DNA of 64,000 bases from Crotalaria pallida (lineage: Eukaryota; Streptophyta; Magnoliopsida; Fabales; Fabaceae). This document shows, one piece after another, positions 11,739 to 22,517 of this stretch. The position numbers and the translations under genes are program-made. A model generated the notes under the pieces. The model was not told the origin of the DNA. It did no database searches and saw only the letters and a list, made by a program, of their open reading frames with translations. The DNA is taken from the NCBI GenBank assembly GCA_037953625.1, contig CM075655.1, positions 23,702,001-23,766,000 of the forward strand, given 5' to 3'. Every line of letters begins with the position of its first letter. Position 1 is the stretch's first letter.

Positions 11739-11875
11739 TTAATCGATTAACTAAAAGTGTTAATCGATTAACCAAAATCAAGCTTTCGTAAATAATCGAT
11801 TAACCTGTTTGATTAATTGATTAACTAAGTGTTTTAAAGGGGTTAATCGATTAATAAGATTTGTTAATCGATTAA
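11739..11875. repeat. Downstream (U5) palindrome cluster of LTR 1
   Basis: Six TTAATCGATTAA-type palindromes start at 11739, 11760, 11792, 11813, 11843 and 11864, giving distances 21, 32, 21, 30 and 21 bp. The cluster ends about 150 bp before the LTR end and would be within the transcribed leader. It is repeated at about 19627-19763 and 23912-24050. Confidence 0.9.
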
Positions 11876-12031
11876 ATGCTGAGGTTTTTGTAAAAATCAT
11901 TTGTTTTAATCGTTTCGATTCGTTTCTTTCAAAAATCTTTCAAGGTTTCTCTAACACCTATTCAACCCCCCTTCTAGGTGTTCTCCTAGTGTCTCCTAGT
12001 TATTTCACCCACCGATTGTAGTTCTTACAAT

Positions 12032-12043
12032 TGGTATCAGAGC
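12032..12043 (+). other. Primer-binding site, initiator Met tRNA
   Basis: TGGTATCAGAGC matches the complement of the 3' end of plant initiator-Met tRNA and begins two bases after the LTR. An identical site follows LTR 2 at 19920-19931. Confidence 0.9.
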
Positions 12044-12099
12044 TCGGTCGAAAGACACGAGCATAGAGCTTTTTCGTTAAGATCCTTGAGGAAACTACA

Positions 12100-13911
12100 A
12101 TGGGTTCTACGAATCCATTTGGTGGTGAAGGTGCTTCAATTAGCCGCCCTCCTATGTTTGGTGGAGAGGGTTATGCTTATTGGAAAGTTAGAATGAGAAT
12201 TTTTATAGAAGCCATAGACATGAACATTTGGGAAGCCATTGAGAATGGTCCTCATATTCCCTCAAAACAAGTAGAAGGTGTATCTCAACTTACCCCCAAA
12301 GATAAGTGGACCGATGATGATAAAAGGAAAATTCAATATGATTTAAAAGCAAAGAATATCATCACCTCCGCTCTATCTTATGATGAGTTCTTTAGAGTCT
12401 CCCAATGTCATAATGCCAAACAAATGTGGGACACCTTGCAAGTCACACATGAAGGCACTAGTGATGTTAGGCGTGCTAGATTAAATTCTTTGATGCATGA
12501 ATATGAATTGTTTCGTATGTTGCCTAATGAATCTATATGTATTATGCAAAAACGTTTTACATATATTATTAATCATCTCATTGCTCTTGGAAAAACTTTC
12601 ATGAATTGTGAACTTGTTAACAAAGTTTTAAGATGTCTAAGTAGGGAATGGCAACCTAAGGTTACCGCAATTGTTGAATCAAAGGACTTGGACACCATGG
12701 ACTTAGCTACACTTTTCGGAAAGCTTCAAGAACATGAAATGGAGCTTGGACGTTTGCATATGCATGAAGAGTCGGATAAGTACAAGGAAAGAAAAGGAAT
12801 TGCTCTTAAAGCCAAAAGTTCATATAAAAAGAAAGGGAGTTCCGATAGTAATGATAATGAAGATTCCAATTCGGACATTGATGAAGAAGAGATGAAACTT
12901 CTACTAAGAAATTTTAGCAAGCTTCTAAGGAGAAAAGGAAGGTTGAACAAAGACAAAAGTAAAGAGAAGAATCCCCCACATCACAAGACCAAGACAACAA
13001 AAGAAGGAGTAGTTTGCCATGAATGTGGAAAGCCCGGTCATCTCAAGTATTCGTGCTCTAAGTATCTCAAGAGGAAGGAGAAAGAGAAGAAAAATGCAAA
13101 ACACAAAAGAGCATACATAGTTTGGAATAGTGATGATGAAGAAAACAAGAAAAGCACATCAAATAGTTCTTCGGATGATGAAGAAGCCGCTTGTCTCAAC
13201 TTGATAGCTCTAGTAGATGAAGAGGAAATTTCAAATGATGAATCAAGTGAACAAAGCGACGAAAGCGATGTAAGTGAAACTAAATCCGAAATTTCTTCTA
13301 AATATGAAATTTTATATAATGCTTATGAAGAAATGCATGAACATCTTAAGAAACTAGCTTTGAAAAACATTGAAAGGAAAAAGCTCATTTTGAAACATCA
13401 ACAAGAGATTTTAGAACTTCAAAAACAAGTTGATGAGCTTAATCTTCAAAATGAAACTCTTGATCTTATATATTCTAGTTCTTCTTGTTATTGTGCTAGT
13501 AGATTGAATATTGTGGTTGATTGTGAAAATTGCAAGTTGCTTAAAGATGAAAATGCTATTTTGAAAAATAAGCTTGCAAGTTTCACAAGTGGTGATATTA
13601 AATTGCGCACATTGTTAAATTTTCAAAGAGAAAATTCAAACAAGTTTGGTTTGGGTTATACTAATGCTAAGAGTAAGTCTCATAGAAATGTTGTTGATTT
13701 TTCTAAAGTTTATTTTTCAAATGCACCAACATGTTTCTATTGTGGCACTCATGGACATACTTCAAATGTGTGTTATATTAAAGTGCATGGTATACCTAAA
13801 GGAAATTTTGTTTGGGTTAAGAAGGGTGAGAGTCCCTTAACTAACAAAAGTGGATCCAAAACCATTTGGATACCAAAAAGCAAAGCACGATTGTTTTGTA
13901 GGTGTGATTGA
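12100..13911 (+). CDS. gag: Copia (SIRE-related) Gag, array copy 1
   Basis: The 603-residue frame starts at the ATG at 12100, 70 bp after the LTR. It has the Ty1/copia gag core (about residues 60-215: AKNIITSALS, QMWDTLQ, RLNSLMHEYE, LSREWQPKVTAI), an acidic serine-rich linker, a CCHC zinc knuckle CHECGKPGHLKYSC at about 306-319, a lysine/glutamate-rich coiled-coil-like stretch at about 410-470 and a second knuckle CFYCGTHGHTSNVC at about 546-559. Gag packages the element RNA in virus-like particles. No protease, integrase or reverse transcriptase follows, so the element depends on enzymes from elsewhere. It is related to, but clearly diverged from, the Gag at 33783-35570. Confidence 0.9.
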   Translation: MGSTNPFGGEGASISRPPMFGGEGYAYWKVRMRIFIEAIDMNIWEAIENGPHIPSKQVEGVSQLTPKDKWTDDDKRKIQYDLKAKNIITSALSYDEFFRVSQCHNAKQMWDTLQVTHEGTSDVRRARLNSLMHEYELFRMLPNESICIMQKRFTYIINHLIALGKTFMNCELVNKVLRCLSREWQPKVTAIVESKDLDTMDLATLFGKLQEHEMELGRLHMHEESDKYKERKGIALKAKSSYKKKGSSDSNDNEDSNSDIDEEEMKLLLRNFSKLLRRKGRLNKDKSKEKNPPHHKTKTTKEGVVCHECGKPGHLKYSCSKYLKRKEKEKKNAKHKRAYIVWNSDDEENKKSTSNSSSDDEEAACLNLIALVDEEEISNDESSEQSDESDVSETKSEISSKYEILYNAYEEMHEHLKKLALKNIERKKLILKHQQEILELQKQVDELNLQNETLDLIYSSSSCYCASRLNIVVDCENCKLLKDENAILKNKLASFTSGDIKLRTLLNFQRENSNKFGLGYTNAKSKSHRNVVDFSKVYFSNAPTCFYCGTHGHTSNVCYIKVHGIPKGNFVWVKKGESPLTNKSGSKTIWIPKSKARLFCRCD

Positions 13912-13984
13912 AGAGAAAAAGGCTTACAAGTGTTATTCATTATTCGATTCTTCAAATCTCAAGTGAAACTCCTACATTTTGGTA

Positions 13985-14400
13985 CAATTGATATTGTTGG
14001 ATATTCACAATTGGTATCAAGTGAATTTCTTACAAGAGATAGCAAGTATTCACAATTGGACTTACATTTGGTATATTCTAATCTTGCTATTAGTCTTTGA
14101 CAATTGATATTACTTCTACAAAATTTGTAATTGGTATCATTGTGTGATTATTAGATGTTTATCATGCTATTGTGATTATTGTGATATTTCTTTACAATTG
14201 ATATCTTATTTTGTTAAGTGATATGATAACTTTTTAGTTACAATTGGTATTATATTTCATTGTTATATCTCTTTCCAATTGGTATCACATTTCAAAGTAT
14301 AGTTCATTAGTTTTACATTTGGTATCAATGTTGTGAAGAAATGAATGTTATAATTTCTCTTATTTTGGCTTAGTATTTTATATTTCAATTGGTATATATT
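13985..14400 (+). repeat. Degenerate array resembling the LTR/primer-binding-site junction
   Basis: After the gag stop the motif ACAATTGGTATC recurs about ten times in degenerate form, for example at 14008, 14065, 14128, 14239, 14275, 14309 and 14385, every 20-60 bp. Its best copies read CACAATTGGTATCAA and TTACAATTGGTAT. This resembles the TTACAATTGGTATCAG junction formed by the LTR end and primer-binding site at 12026. The second array copy repeats it at about 21873-22290. No ORF of note lies here. Confidence 0.7.
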
Positions 14401-14415
14401 ACTTTTTGATAATGC

Positions 14416-14629
14416 CAAAAGGGGGAGAAGAGGTTGTTTTGTTGTTTTTATATAGGTTGAGCAAAGTTGTTGAAGATAGGGGGAGAATCAAGCTTATCTC
14501 AATTGGATTTCAAATGTCAAAAGCATTTATTGAGGGGGAGCAAGAGTCTCACCAAGTATCAAATGGTTCAAGCATCAACAACTTCAAACAAATTCAAAAT
14601 GTGTTTGTCATTTTCAAAAAGGGGGAGAT
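14416..14629 (+). other. Polypurine tract preceded by three look-alikes
   Basis: AAAAAGGGGGAGAT at 14616-14629 abuts LTR 2 and is the expected plus-strand primer. Similar GGGGGAG runs occur at 14421, 14479 and 14534. The same set precedes LTR 3 (near 22309, 22367, 22422 and 22509). The SIRE-like element shows the same habit on the minus strand near 29630, 29690 and 29763. Confidence 0.75.
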
Positions 14630-15616
14630 TGTTAGATCCAGTGAGAATGTTTTGATAATGACAAAGGTTTTGAACAAGCTACAAGTGTTTGTGATCAAGC
14701 TCGAGTATGAAGAAGTTCATCAATCAACAACAAACAACAAATGATGAAGAGAGAGAAAGCTCATGAAGATTCAATTTGTGTTTAATTGTAATATCTTTAA
14801 TTTGAGTCTTTTATTTTAATGAGTTTGGGTAGAGTCATTAGAGGGTAGTGAATCTCTATCAAGGTCATGATAATATCATATTTTGAGTATTCACTTAACC
14901 TAAAAACAATAGGTGGCTTAAAGGTTTGAAAGGAAAGGTTTAGTTTTGAGAAAAAAAGTTTTTAATTGACTTTAGCAGTGGTTAATCGATTAAGAGGAGT
15001 GGTTAATCGATTAACATGTTTTTTAACAGTGTTTAATCGATTAACAAGATGAGTTAATCGATTAACACCTGCAGTACTGGTTTTTAAAATACGTTTTTCA
15101 CTTCTCAAAATCTGTTTTTAATGTTACTAACTTTTGGGTATTCTATATAAATCTTTTCCTAACCTTTGTGAATTATTAGAACACATTAGAACAACTTTCA
15201 TATCAATTTTACAAAGATCAAGCCACACTATTCTCTCTCACTTTCATAGATCAAAGCTTTCTATTTTTTACATTCTTTGATCAAGAATCTTTGAATCTCT
15301 TATGTTGATATTTTCATAGCTATTGAAAGAGATTCATAGGATTGTTATTGTGTTTTCATTGAGTTGTAATCATTGCAAAGGAGGCAAACATTCTACAACA
15401 CAAGGAAGCCTTGGTGGTTGTTCATCAAGCAAAGTTATCTTGGAAGTCTTGTTGTGTTAACAAGCAATTGGAAGTCTTGGTGTAAGAGGCATCATCAAGC
15501 AAGTGGAAGTCTTTGAAGCATCTCAAAGCAATTGGAAGACTTGTTGTGGGGATATCGGCAAGCAAGGGAAGAGGTTAGATTAGATTCAATAGGGTTGCAA
15601 GACAAGAGTGTGGTAT
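14630..15616 (+). mobile_element. Copia LTR 2, left part (interrupted)
   Basis: First 987 bp of the central LTR shared by the two tandem internal regions. It is cut after GTGTGGTAT by the 3.6-kb gypsy-type LTR; the rest resumes at 19209. Its U3 palindromes and TATA box are retained. Confidence 0.85.
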
Positions 15617-16353
15617 GTGACACCCTTCCGAATTACCCAAGTTTAATATAGTACTTAAGCTATTATATTGGATAATATATGGACTTGTGAGTATTAAGAA
15701 AATATGGAAATAAAATTTTTCTTTTTAAAGCGGGTGCACAAATCAACACTTGGAATTCTTGGAGAATAAACTCTAAAGCATTTCGAAACAGTTGTATCGA
15801 ATTCGGCGATTTCTAAAACCTTTTCAAAAGTTGGGTAACATTCGTCTTTTGAAATCGTGTTTATATCATAGAAAATAACTAAAGCTACCCTTGCTTTATT
15901 TGATAAAACTGATACCATTGAATAGTTTTCACAGCCGAACTCTCAAATAGATTAAATCAGAGTAAGCGGAAATTATAGGACTATGCAACTAATAGTAATA
16001 TAACCATAGGTATATACATATATATGAAAAGAGTTATAAGTACATAGTCCCCACATCAAGTCTCCAAGATCCAAAATACAAGTCCACAAACAGATCTACA
16101 TAGCAGTGCAACCAAAACCCTAGAGTACTCCAAAAGTATATCTACAACATATATACATAACCAAAATATAACTCTAAGGGTGGTCACGTAGATCTGGCAG
16201 CATCAGATGTAGTAGTAGTGATAGCAGCAGTCTCCAAGGAACATAAGTAGTAAGGTAGTAGCATCATCATCAACACAGCAGCAGCAGCAAAGTATCCTCC
16301 ACAGCAACTCCATATCGGATCCTCCATCCACATCATACACCATATACATATAC

Positions 16354-16824
16354 CTAGGGATCATCGTCCCTCCAATCGCTCCCAGTAGAATGCACGACAG
16401 GCTCGCTCCCACTCTCGTCCTCCACCCGATCCTCCTCGATCTCATCCGAGGGAGAGTGTACCCTACCACTAGGTACCGGGTCAGGTGATGGTGAAACCCT
16501 GACTGGGCTCCTCGGATCAGAAGGGGGAGTCTCCTCGCGGACGACTCTCGAGGAAAAAGGGTGTGAGCGGGTAGGTCGAAAACGGAAACTGTGATAAGAG
16601 CGAGCTGGTCGTGTGGGAGGTGGTCCATGGTATGTGTAAAACAGGGGTACATGCATAGTGTATATGATGGGAATCCTAAATCTACGAGGACGGAATCGAA
16701 TCAACGGGTTCGGGTGGTAAAAGGTAATCTCTACCTCTCCCTCGAACACCGTGCGATGGTCCTCATAGATCCATGTGCCACTAGGAAGTGGTCGGATCTC
16801 GATGCAATCAATGTAACGAGACAT
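16354..16824 (-). CDS. LTR-embedded proline/arginine-rich ORF, intact copy C (156 aa)
   Basis: The ATG at 16822-16824 follows CCCTTGTAGGTG, which resembles a 3' splice site. The product begins MSRYIDCIEIRPLPSG, continues with a basic RFRPRRFRIP block near residues 50-60, a PPPTRPARS proline/arginine stretch, repeated PSPDPVPSGR-like motifs and an acidic tail ending WRDDDP. There is no signal peptide, membrane segment or zinc motif. Copies A and B keep the same frame with in-frame size changes. I do not recognise the family; it could be an accessory protein or a domesticated untranslated region. Confidence 0.5.
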   Translation of the reverse strand: MSRYIDCIEIRPLPSGTWIYEDHRTVFEGEVEITFYHPNPLIRFRPRRFRIPIIYTMHVPLFYTYHGPPPTRPARSYHSFRFRPTRSHPFSSRVVREETPPSDPRSPVRVSPSPDPVPSGRVHSPSDEIEEDRVEDESGSEPVVHSTGSDWRDDDP

Positions 16825-17558
16825 CACCTACAAGGGCATAGGGGTAAGCATGTCTATACACATAATCAACAGAGAATAAATTGTACATTGTGAATATGTA
16901 AATATGCAATCATAAATAACAATCACATTTAGCACTTAGCAAGTATTGAATGCAAGTAGGATGCTCACACTTGTTTCATTTATCACAATTAATGCAAATG
17001 ACTGGCATGATGCATGAATTTAGCTCTCAAGCCTATCTCCATCATTCTATGTCACTCTTTGACGTCCATCCCTGACAACCCAGCACTCAACAGTGCGTTG
17101 TATTCCTAGGTATACAACAATTCGTACATTCACCTAGAATGTACACGACAAGCTTGGAATCCATGCCACCCGAGCATATCCCGTCATCCAAACGGACCGT
17201 CATCCAAACGGTATAACCATATCGACATCCACTCAGTCGACCACGTCAACGACGTGTCATCAAGCAAGCGTATTGGCACTCCCAGAGGCCCTCCACATGT
17301 TTACCAAAAACATGATATACGTCCTACCATCCAAACTCCAGAATGAATGCATTACTTTACTTAAAGCGAATTGACTGATGTTTTATCCTTTTATTACTAC
17401 ATTATGTGCCTCCCGAGCAACGTGTCATTATTCAAATAAAAACATCATGACGTCAATCAATTTCCTTTAAGTCCAGGATCACTTGGTTTATTGTCCTTTA
17501 AGTGTTACAAAATAACTTAGAATTGAAGATGGTATTTTTAAGTATCTGACTAAAAATA

Positions 17559-17882
17559 CTCGAGTGTTTTCCATAATACTCGAGTAATTCATCAGTTTCC
17601 AGATTTTACTCGAGTGGTTCATAATTATACTCGAGCCGTTCATGTCTTTTTAGAGATTTAAGTTTTCAGATCTTCATAAATATACTCGAGTAATTCGTGA
17701 GATACTCGAGTAGTTCTTTACCCAGAATACTCGAGTAGTTCATGTATTACTCAAGTTGTTCATCAATTTTTACTCTTGTTGCATCTGAAATACTCGAGTG
17801 CCAAGCCTGACTCTCAAGTTGGTGCGCCAATTTTCACACTGGTGCACCATGAAATACTCGAGTGTTAAGCCATATACTCGAG
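17559..17882. repeat. Palindrome group, ACTCGAGT and GGTGCACC words, copy C
   Basis: CTCGAG-type cores lie at 17559, 17579, 17609, 17630, 17685, 17705, 17730, 17750, 17773, 17793, 17813, 17857 and 17877; some are degenerate (CTCAAG, CTCTTG). Nearest-partner distances are almost all 20-21 bp. Between 17819 and 17849 the word changes to TTGGTGCGCCAA and TGGTGCACCA, again about 21 bp apart. Confidence 0.85.
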
Positions 17883-19208
17883 TATTTGCAGGCAGAACAT
17901 ACTGAAAACTTGGTTTTTACATACCATTTCAATTTCTAAACACTTTTAACCCAAACCAGTGATCACAATAGTTCATATACCATATATTGAACATGTTACA
18001 ATACTCATTTCATATCAAATAACAAATTTGACAGAGAATTAATCATTTATGCATAAAATACACAATTTAGCAACTCAACACCTCAAATTGCAAAATAAAC
18101 ATCACACTCATAAAACAATGGTCATTTAAGCTTGCATGCATGATTTAGAACTTGCTCAACACAGTCATAGAACATGGATTGGTCTCCAAACCAAAGTTCC
18201 TATTCAAACTAAGCCTTTAGAGCCTCTTGTTGGCTCTCTAACACAATTAATGGAATTTAAACTCTATATAGTGTAAGAAATTACTTCCCCTTACCTCTTA
18301 GACGTGAATCAAACAGAGAAATTCCAAAGAAAAGCTCCACAACACCAAAACACTTTAAACTCCAACATGCAGACCAGTTTGAGTGCAACACCAAAATGGA
18401 ATTGGTTCGCACATGAAACAGAGAATAAAATTGGGGAAATTAGATTTTCTAGACTCTATGAAACATCAACTAACTAAAGGAACTAAATTTGAGACTCAGG
18501 GATTAATGAGCTTACCAGAAATTGAACTCAAAGTAAGCTCCAGACCAAGGCTTGACTAGAAACAGCTTCACTTCAACTCCTTGAATCTTCCACCACACTC
18601 ACTCAATCCTCACGATTTTGGTGTTTATACAAAGCTCGTGATGTGAGCTTTGTATTCGTGTTTAGTTTATGACTTGAATCGAAACAGGGAAAGAGAATCG
18701 ATTACTTGAATCCAGGAACCCTAACTTGGGTAGAAAACTCGAATTTGACCAAAATCCTCAACAAATCGGTGTTGATAGGCTTTTATAGACGTGGGAAAGA
18801 CTCATACATCACGACACGACATCCATGGCGTTGGCATGGTGGTGATTTCGTGTCAACGAAGGGGAATCGGTGGTGGTGACTCACCAAACGCACTAACTCG
18901 TGCAACTCTGTCCAGAATACTCGAGTTTTCCGAGAAATACTCGAGTATTTTGCCCCATTTTTGAAAAATAATTATTTTATTTACTTTCCCTCCAAAACCT
19001 TTCCTATAATTGCTTCTAGGTCCCAACCCAGGGACTAATATGTAAAACATTTATTTTATGCATTATAATATTTATTAAATAATTTCACACACATAAACTA
19101 GTTACATGAATACGTATTTTAATCAAGGATTAATATAAAAATCCTTAATTATAATTCAATTATAATTAACATTTCATTAATCGGGGATTAAAATTTTGGG
19201 GTGTTACA

Positions 19209-19917
19209 TGGTATCTCTTGGAGGCTATCAAGAAGTGAGTATTGAGAGGCATTTGCTTGTAATTTGAGAACTCTAATTCCTCATAGTGAAGAATCTCTCT
19301 TGGTTGAAGAGGGGACTGGATTTAGCTTTCAAGTGGATGAAAGTGAACCAGGATAAATCTCTGTGCAGTATCTCTATTCCTTTAACTCTTTACATTTAAG
19401 TCATTTCAATATTGTCCTTGGTTGAAAACCTAGAAAAGATTGATTTTCATAATTGATTGAATTGAATCTTAATTGTGCAAATTGATTTGGGGAAAATCAT
19501 TTTCATAACCTAGGTAATCAATAAGAATATTGGTGTTAATCAATTCCGCTTTATCTCTGATCATATGTGTTAATTGATTGATTTTCGTATTTGAGTGAAA
19601 AGTGATTTTTTAGTTTTAACAGTGATTAATCGATTAACTAAAAGTGTTAATCGATTAACCAAAATCAAGCTTTCGTAAATAATCGATTAACCTGTTTGAT
19701 TAATCGATTAACTAAGTGTTTTAAAGGGGTTAATCGATTAATAAGATTTTTTAATCGATTAAATGCTGAGGTTTTTGTAAAAATCATTTGTTTTAATCGT
19801 TTCGATTCGTTTCTTTCAAAAATCTTTCAAGGTTTCTCTAACACCTATTCAAACCCCCCTTCTAGGTGTTCTCCTAGTGTCTCCTAGTTATTTCACCCAC
19901 CGATTGTAGTTCTTACA
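19209..19917 (+). mobile_element. Copia LTR 2, right part
   Basis: Continues LTR 2 from GGTATCTCTTGG to GTTCTTACA at 19917, with the downstream palindrome cluster. It is followed by a primer-binding site at 19920-19931. Confidence 0.85.
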
Positions 19918-19987
19918 ATTGGTATCAGAGCTCGGTCGAAAGACACGAGCATAAAGCTTTTTCGTTAAGATCCTTGAGGAAACTACA

Positions 19988-21778
19988 ATGGGTTCTACGA
20001 ATCCCTTTGGTGGTGAAGGTGCTTCAATTAGCCGCCCTCCTATGTTTGGTGGAGAGGGTTATGCTTATTGGAAAGTTAGAATGAGAATTTTTATAGAAGC
20101 CATAGACATGAACATTTGGGAAGCCATTGAGAATGGTCCTCATATTCCCTCAAAACAAGTAGAAGGTGTATCTCAACTTACCCCCAAAGATAAGTGGACC
20201 GATGATGATAAAAGGAAAATTCAATATGATTTAAAAGCAAAGAATATCATCACCTTCGCTCTATCTTATGATGAGTTCTTTAGAGTCTCCCAATGTCATA
20301 ATGCCAAACAAATGTGGGACACCTTGCAAGTCACACATGAAGGCACTAGTGATGTTAGGCGTGCTAGATTAAATTCTTTGATGCATGAATATGAATTGTT
20401 TCGTATGTTGCCTAATGAATCTATATGTATTATGAAAAAACGTTTTACACATATTATTAATCATCTCATTGCTCTTGGAAAAACTTTCATGAATTGTGAA
20501 CTTGTTAACAAAGTTTTAAGATGTCTAAGTAGGGAATGGCAACCTAAGGTTACCGCAATTGTTGAATCAAAGGACTTGGACACCATGGACTTAGCTACAC
20601 TTTTCGGAAAGCTTCAAGAACATCAAATGGAGCTTGGACGTTTGCATATGCATGAAGAGTCGGATAAGTACAAGGAAAGAAAAGGAATTGCTCTTAAAGC
20701 CAAAAGTTCATATAAAAAGAAAGAGAGTTCTGATAGTAATGATAATGAAGATTCCGATTCGGACATTGATGAAGAAGAGATGAAACTTCTACTAAGAAAT
20801 TTTAGCAAGCTTCTAAGGAGAAAAGGAAGGTTGAACAAAGACAAAAGTAAAGAGAAGAATCCCCCACATCACAAGACCAAGACAACAAAAGAAGGAGTAG
20901 TTTGCCATGAATGTGGAAAGCCCGATCATCTCAAGTATTTGTGCTCTAAGTATCTCAAGAAGAAGGAGAAAGAGAAGAAAAATGCAAAACACAAAAGAAC
21001 ATACATAGTTTGGAATAGTGATGATGAAGAAGACAAGAAAAGCACATCAAATAGTTCTTCGGATGATGAAGAAGCCGCTTGTCTCAACTTGATAGCTCTA
21101 GTAGATGAAGAGGAAAGTTCAAATGATGAATCAAGTGAACAAAGCGACGAAAGCGATGTAAGTGAAACTAAATCCGAAATTTCTTCTAAATATAAAATTT
21201 TATATAATGCTTATGAATAAATGCATGAACATCTTAAGAAACTAGCTTTGAAAAACATTGAAAGGAAGAAGCTTATTTTGAAACATCAACAAGAGATTTT
21301 AGAACTTCAAAAACAAGTTGATGAGCTTAATCTTCAAAATGAAACTCTTGATCTTATATATTCTAGTTCTTCTTGTTATTGTGCTAGTAGATTGAATATT
21401 GTGGTTGATTGTGAAAATTGCAAGTTGCTTAAAGATGAAAATGCTATTTTGAAAAATAAGCTTGCAAGTTTCACAAGTGGTGATATTAAATTGCGCACAT
21501 TGTTAAATTTTCAAAGAGAAAATTCAAACAAGTTTGGTTTGGGTTATACTAATGCTAAGAGTAAGTCTCATAGAAATGTTGTTGATTTTTCTAAAGTTGA
21601 TTTTTCAAATGCACCAACATGTTTCTATTGTGGCACTCATGGACATACTTCAAATGTGTGTTATATTAAAGTGCATGGTATACCTAAAGGAAATTTTGTT
21701 TGGGTTAAGAACGGTGAGAGTCCCTTAACTAACAAAAGTGGATCCAAAACCATTTGGATACCAAAAAGAAAAGCATGA
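19988..21778 (+). pseudogene. gag: Copia Gag, array copy 2, one internal nonsense codon
   Basis: This is nearly the same sequence as 12100-13911, in the same place relative to its LTR. A TAA at 21218-21220 replaces the GAA of copy 1 and splits the frame after 410 codons; the remaining 185 codons stay in frame. The first zinc knuckle reads CHECGKPDHLKYLC, with the conserved glycine before histidine changed to aspartate. The frame ends at TGA (21776-21778), seven codons earlier than copy 1. No pol region follows. Confidence 0.85.
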
Positions 21779-21872
21779 TTGTTTTGTAGGTGTGATTGAA
21801 GAGCAAAAGGCTTACAAGTGTTATTCATTATTCGCTTCTTCAAATCTCAAGTGAAACTCCTACATTTTGGTA

Positions 21873-22517
21873 CAATTGATATTGTTGGATATTCACAATT
21901 GGTATCAAGTGAATTTCTTACAAGAGATAGCAAGTATTCACAATTGGACTTACATTTGGTATATTCTAATCTTGCTATTAGTCTTTGACAATTGATATTA
22001 CTTCTACAAAATTGGTAATTGGTATCATTGTGTGATTATTAGATGCTTATCATGCTATTGTGATTATTGTGATATTTCTTTACAATTGATATCTTATTTT
22101 GTTAAGTGATATGATAACTTTTTAGTTACAATTGGTATTATATTTCATTGTTATATCTCTTTCCAATTGGTATCACATTTCAAAGTATAGTTCATTAGTT
22201 TTACATTTGGTATCAATGTTGTGAAGAAATGAATGTTATAATTTCTCTTATTTTGGCTTAGTATTTTATATTTCAATTGGTATATATTACTTTTTGATAA
22301 TGCCAAAAGGGGGAGAAGAGGTTGTTTTGTTGTTTTTATATAGGTTGAGCAAAGTTGTTGAAGATAGGGGGAGAATCAAGCTTATCTCAATTGGATTTCA
22401 AATGTCAAAAGCATTTATTGAGGGGGAGCAAGAGTCTCACCAAGTATCAAATGGTTCAAGCATCAACAACTTCAAACAAATTCAAAACGTGTTTGTCATT
22501 TTCAAAAAGGGGGAGAT
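21873..22517 (+). repeat. Second copy of the junction-like array and polypurine series
   Basis: This repeats 13985-14629 with few changes: degenerate ACAATTGGTATC motifs followed by GGGGGAG runs, the last abutting LTR 3 at 22518. The two internal regions (12030-14629 and 19918-22517) are both exactly 2600 bp. Confidence 0.75.

Larger units (their letters stand above)
10341..12029 (+). mobile_element. Copia LTR 1 of the tandem gag-only array
   Basis: The LTR begins TGTTAGATCC and ends GTTCTTACA, 1689 bp, directly followed by an initiator-Met tRNA primer-binding site. The same sequence recurs at 14630-15616 plus 19209-19917 and at 22518-24205. It contains an upstream palindrome cluster, a TATA box and a downstream palindrome cluster. 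Its left neighbour is the interrupted 3.6-kb gypsy LTR. I could not identify a clean target duplication; the far LTR lacks its last bases (CTTA instead of CTTACA). Confidence 0.85.
15617..19208 (-). mobile_element. Family C 3.6-kb gypsy-type solo LTR, copy C
   Basis: It is 3592 bp long, starts GTGACACCC, ends GGTGTTACA and is flanked by tggtat (15611-15616 and 19209-19214), interrupting copia LTR 2. There is no internal coding region, primer site or second LTR, so I read it as a solo LTR. It contains an intact 156-residue ORF (16354-16824), CTCGAG palindrome groups (17559-17882 and 18920-18945) and AT-rich ends. A near relative, copy B, has the same length. Confidence 0.75.

Noticed and set aside
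19696..19887. 63-codon ORFs (also at 23986) through LTR ends
   Set aside because: Read through the TTAATCGATTAA palindromes; no start context or domain.
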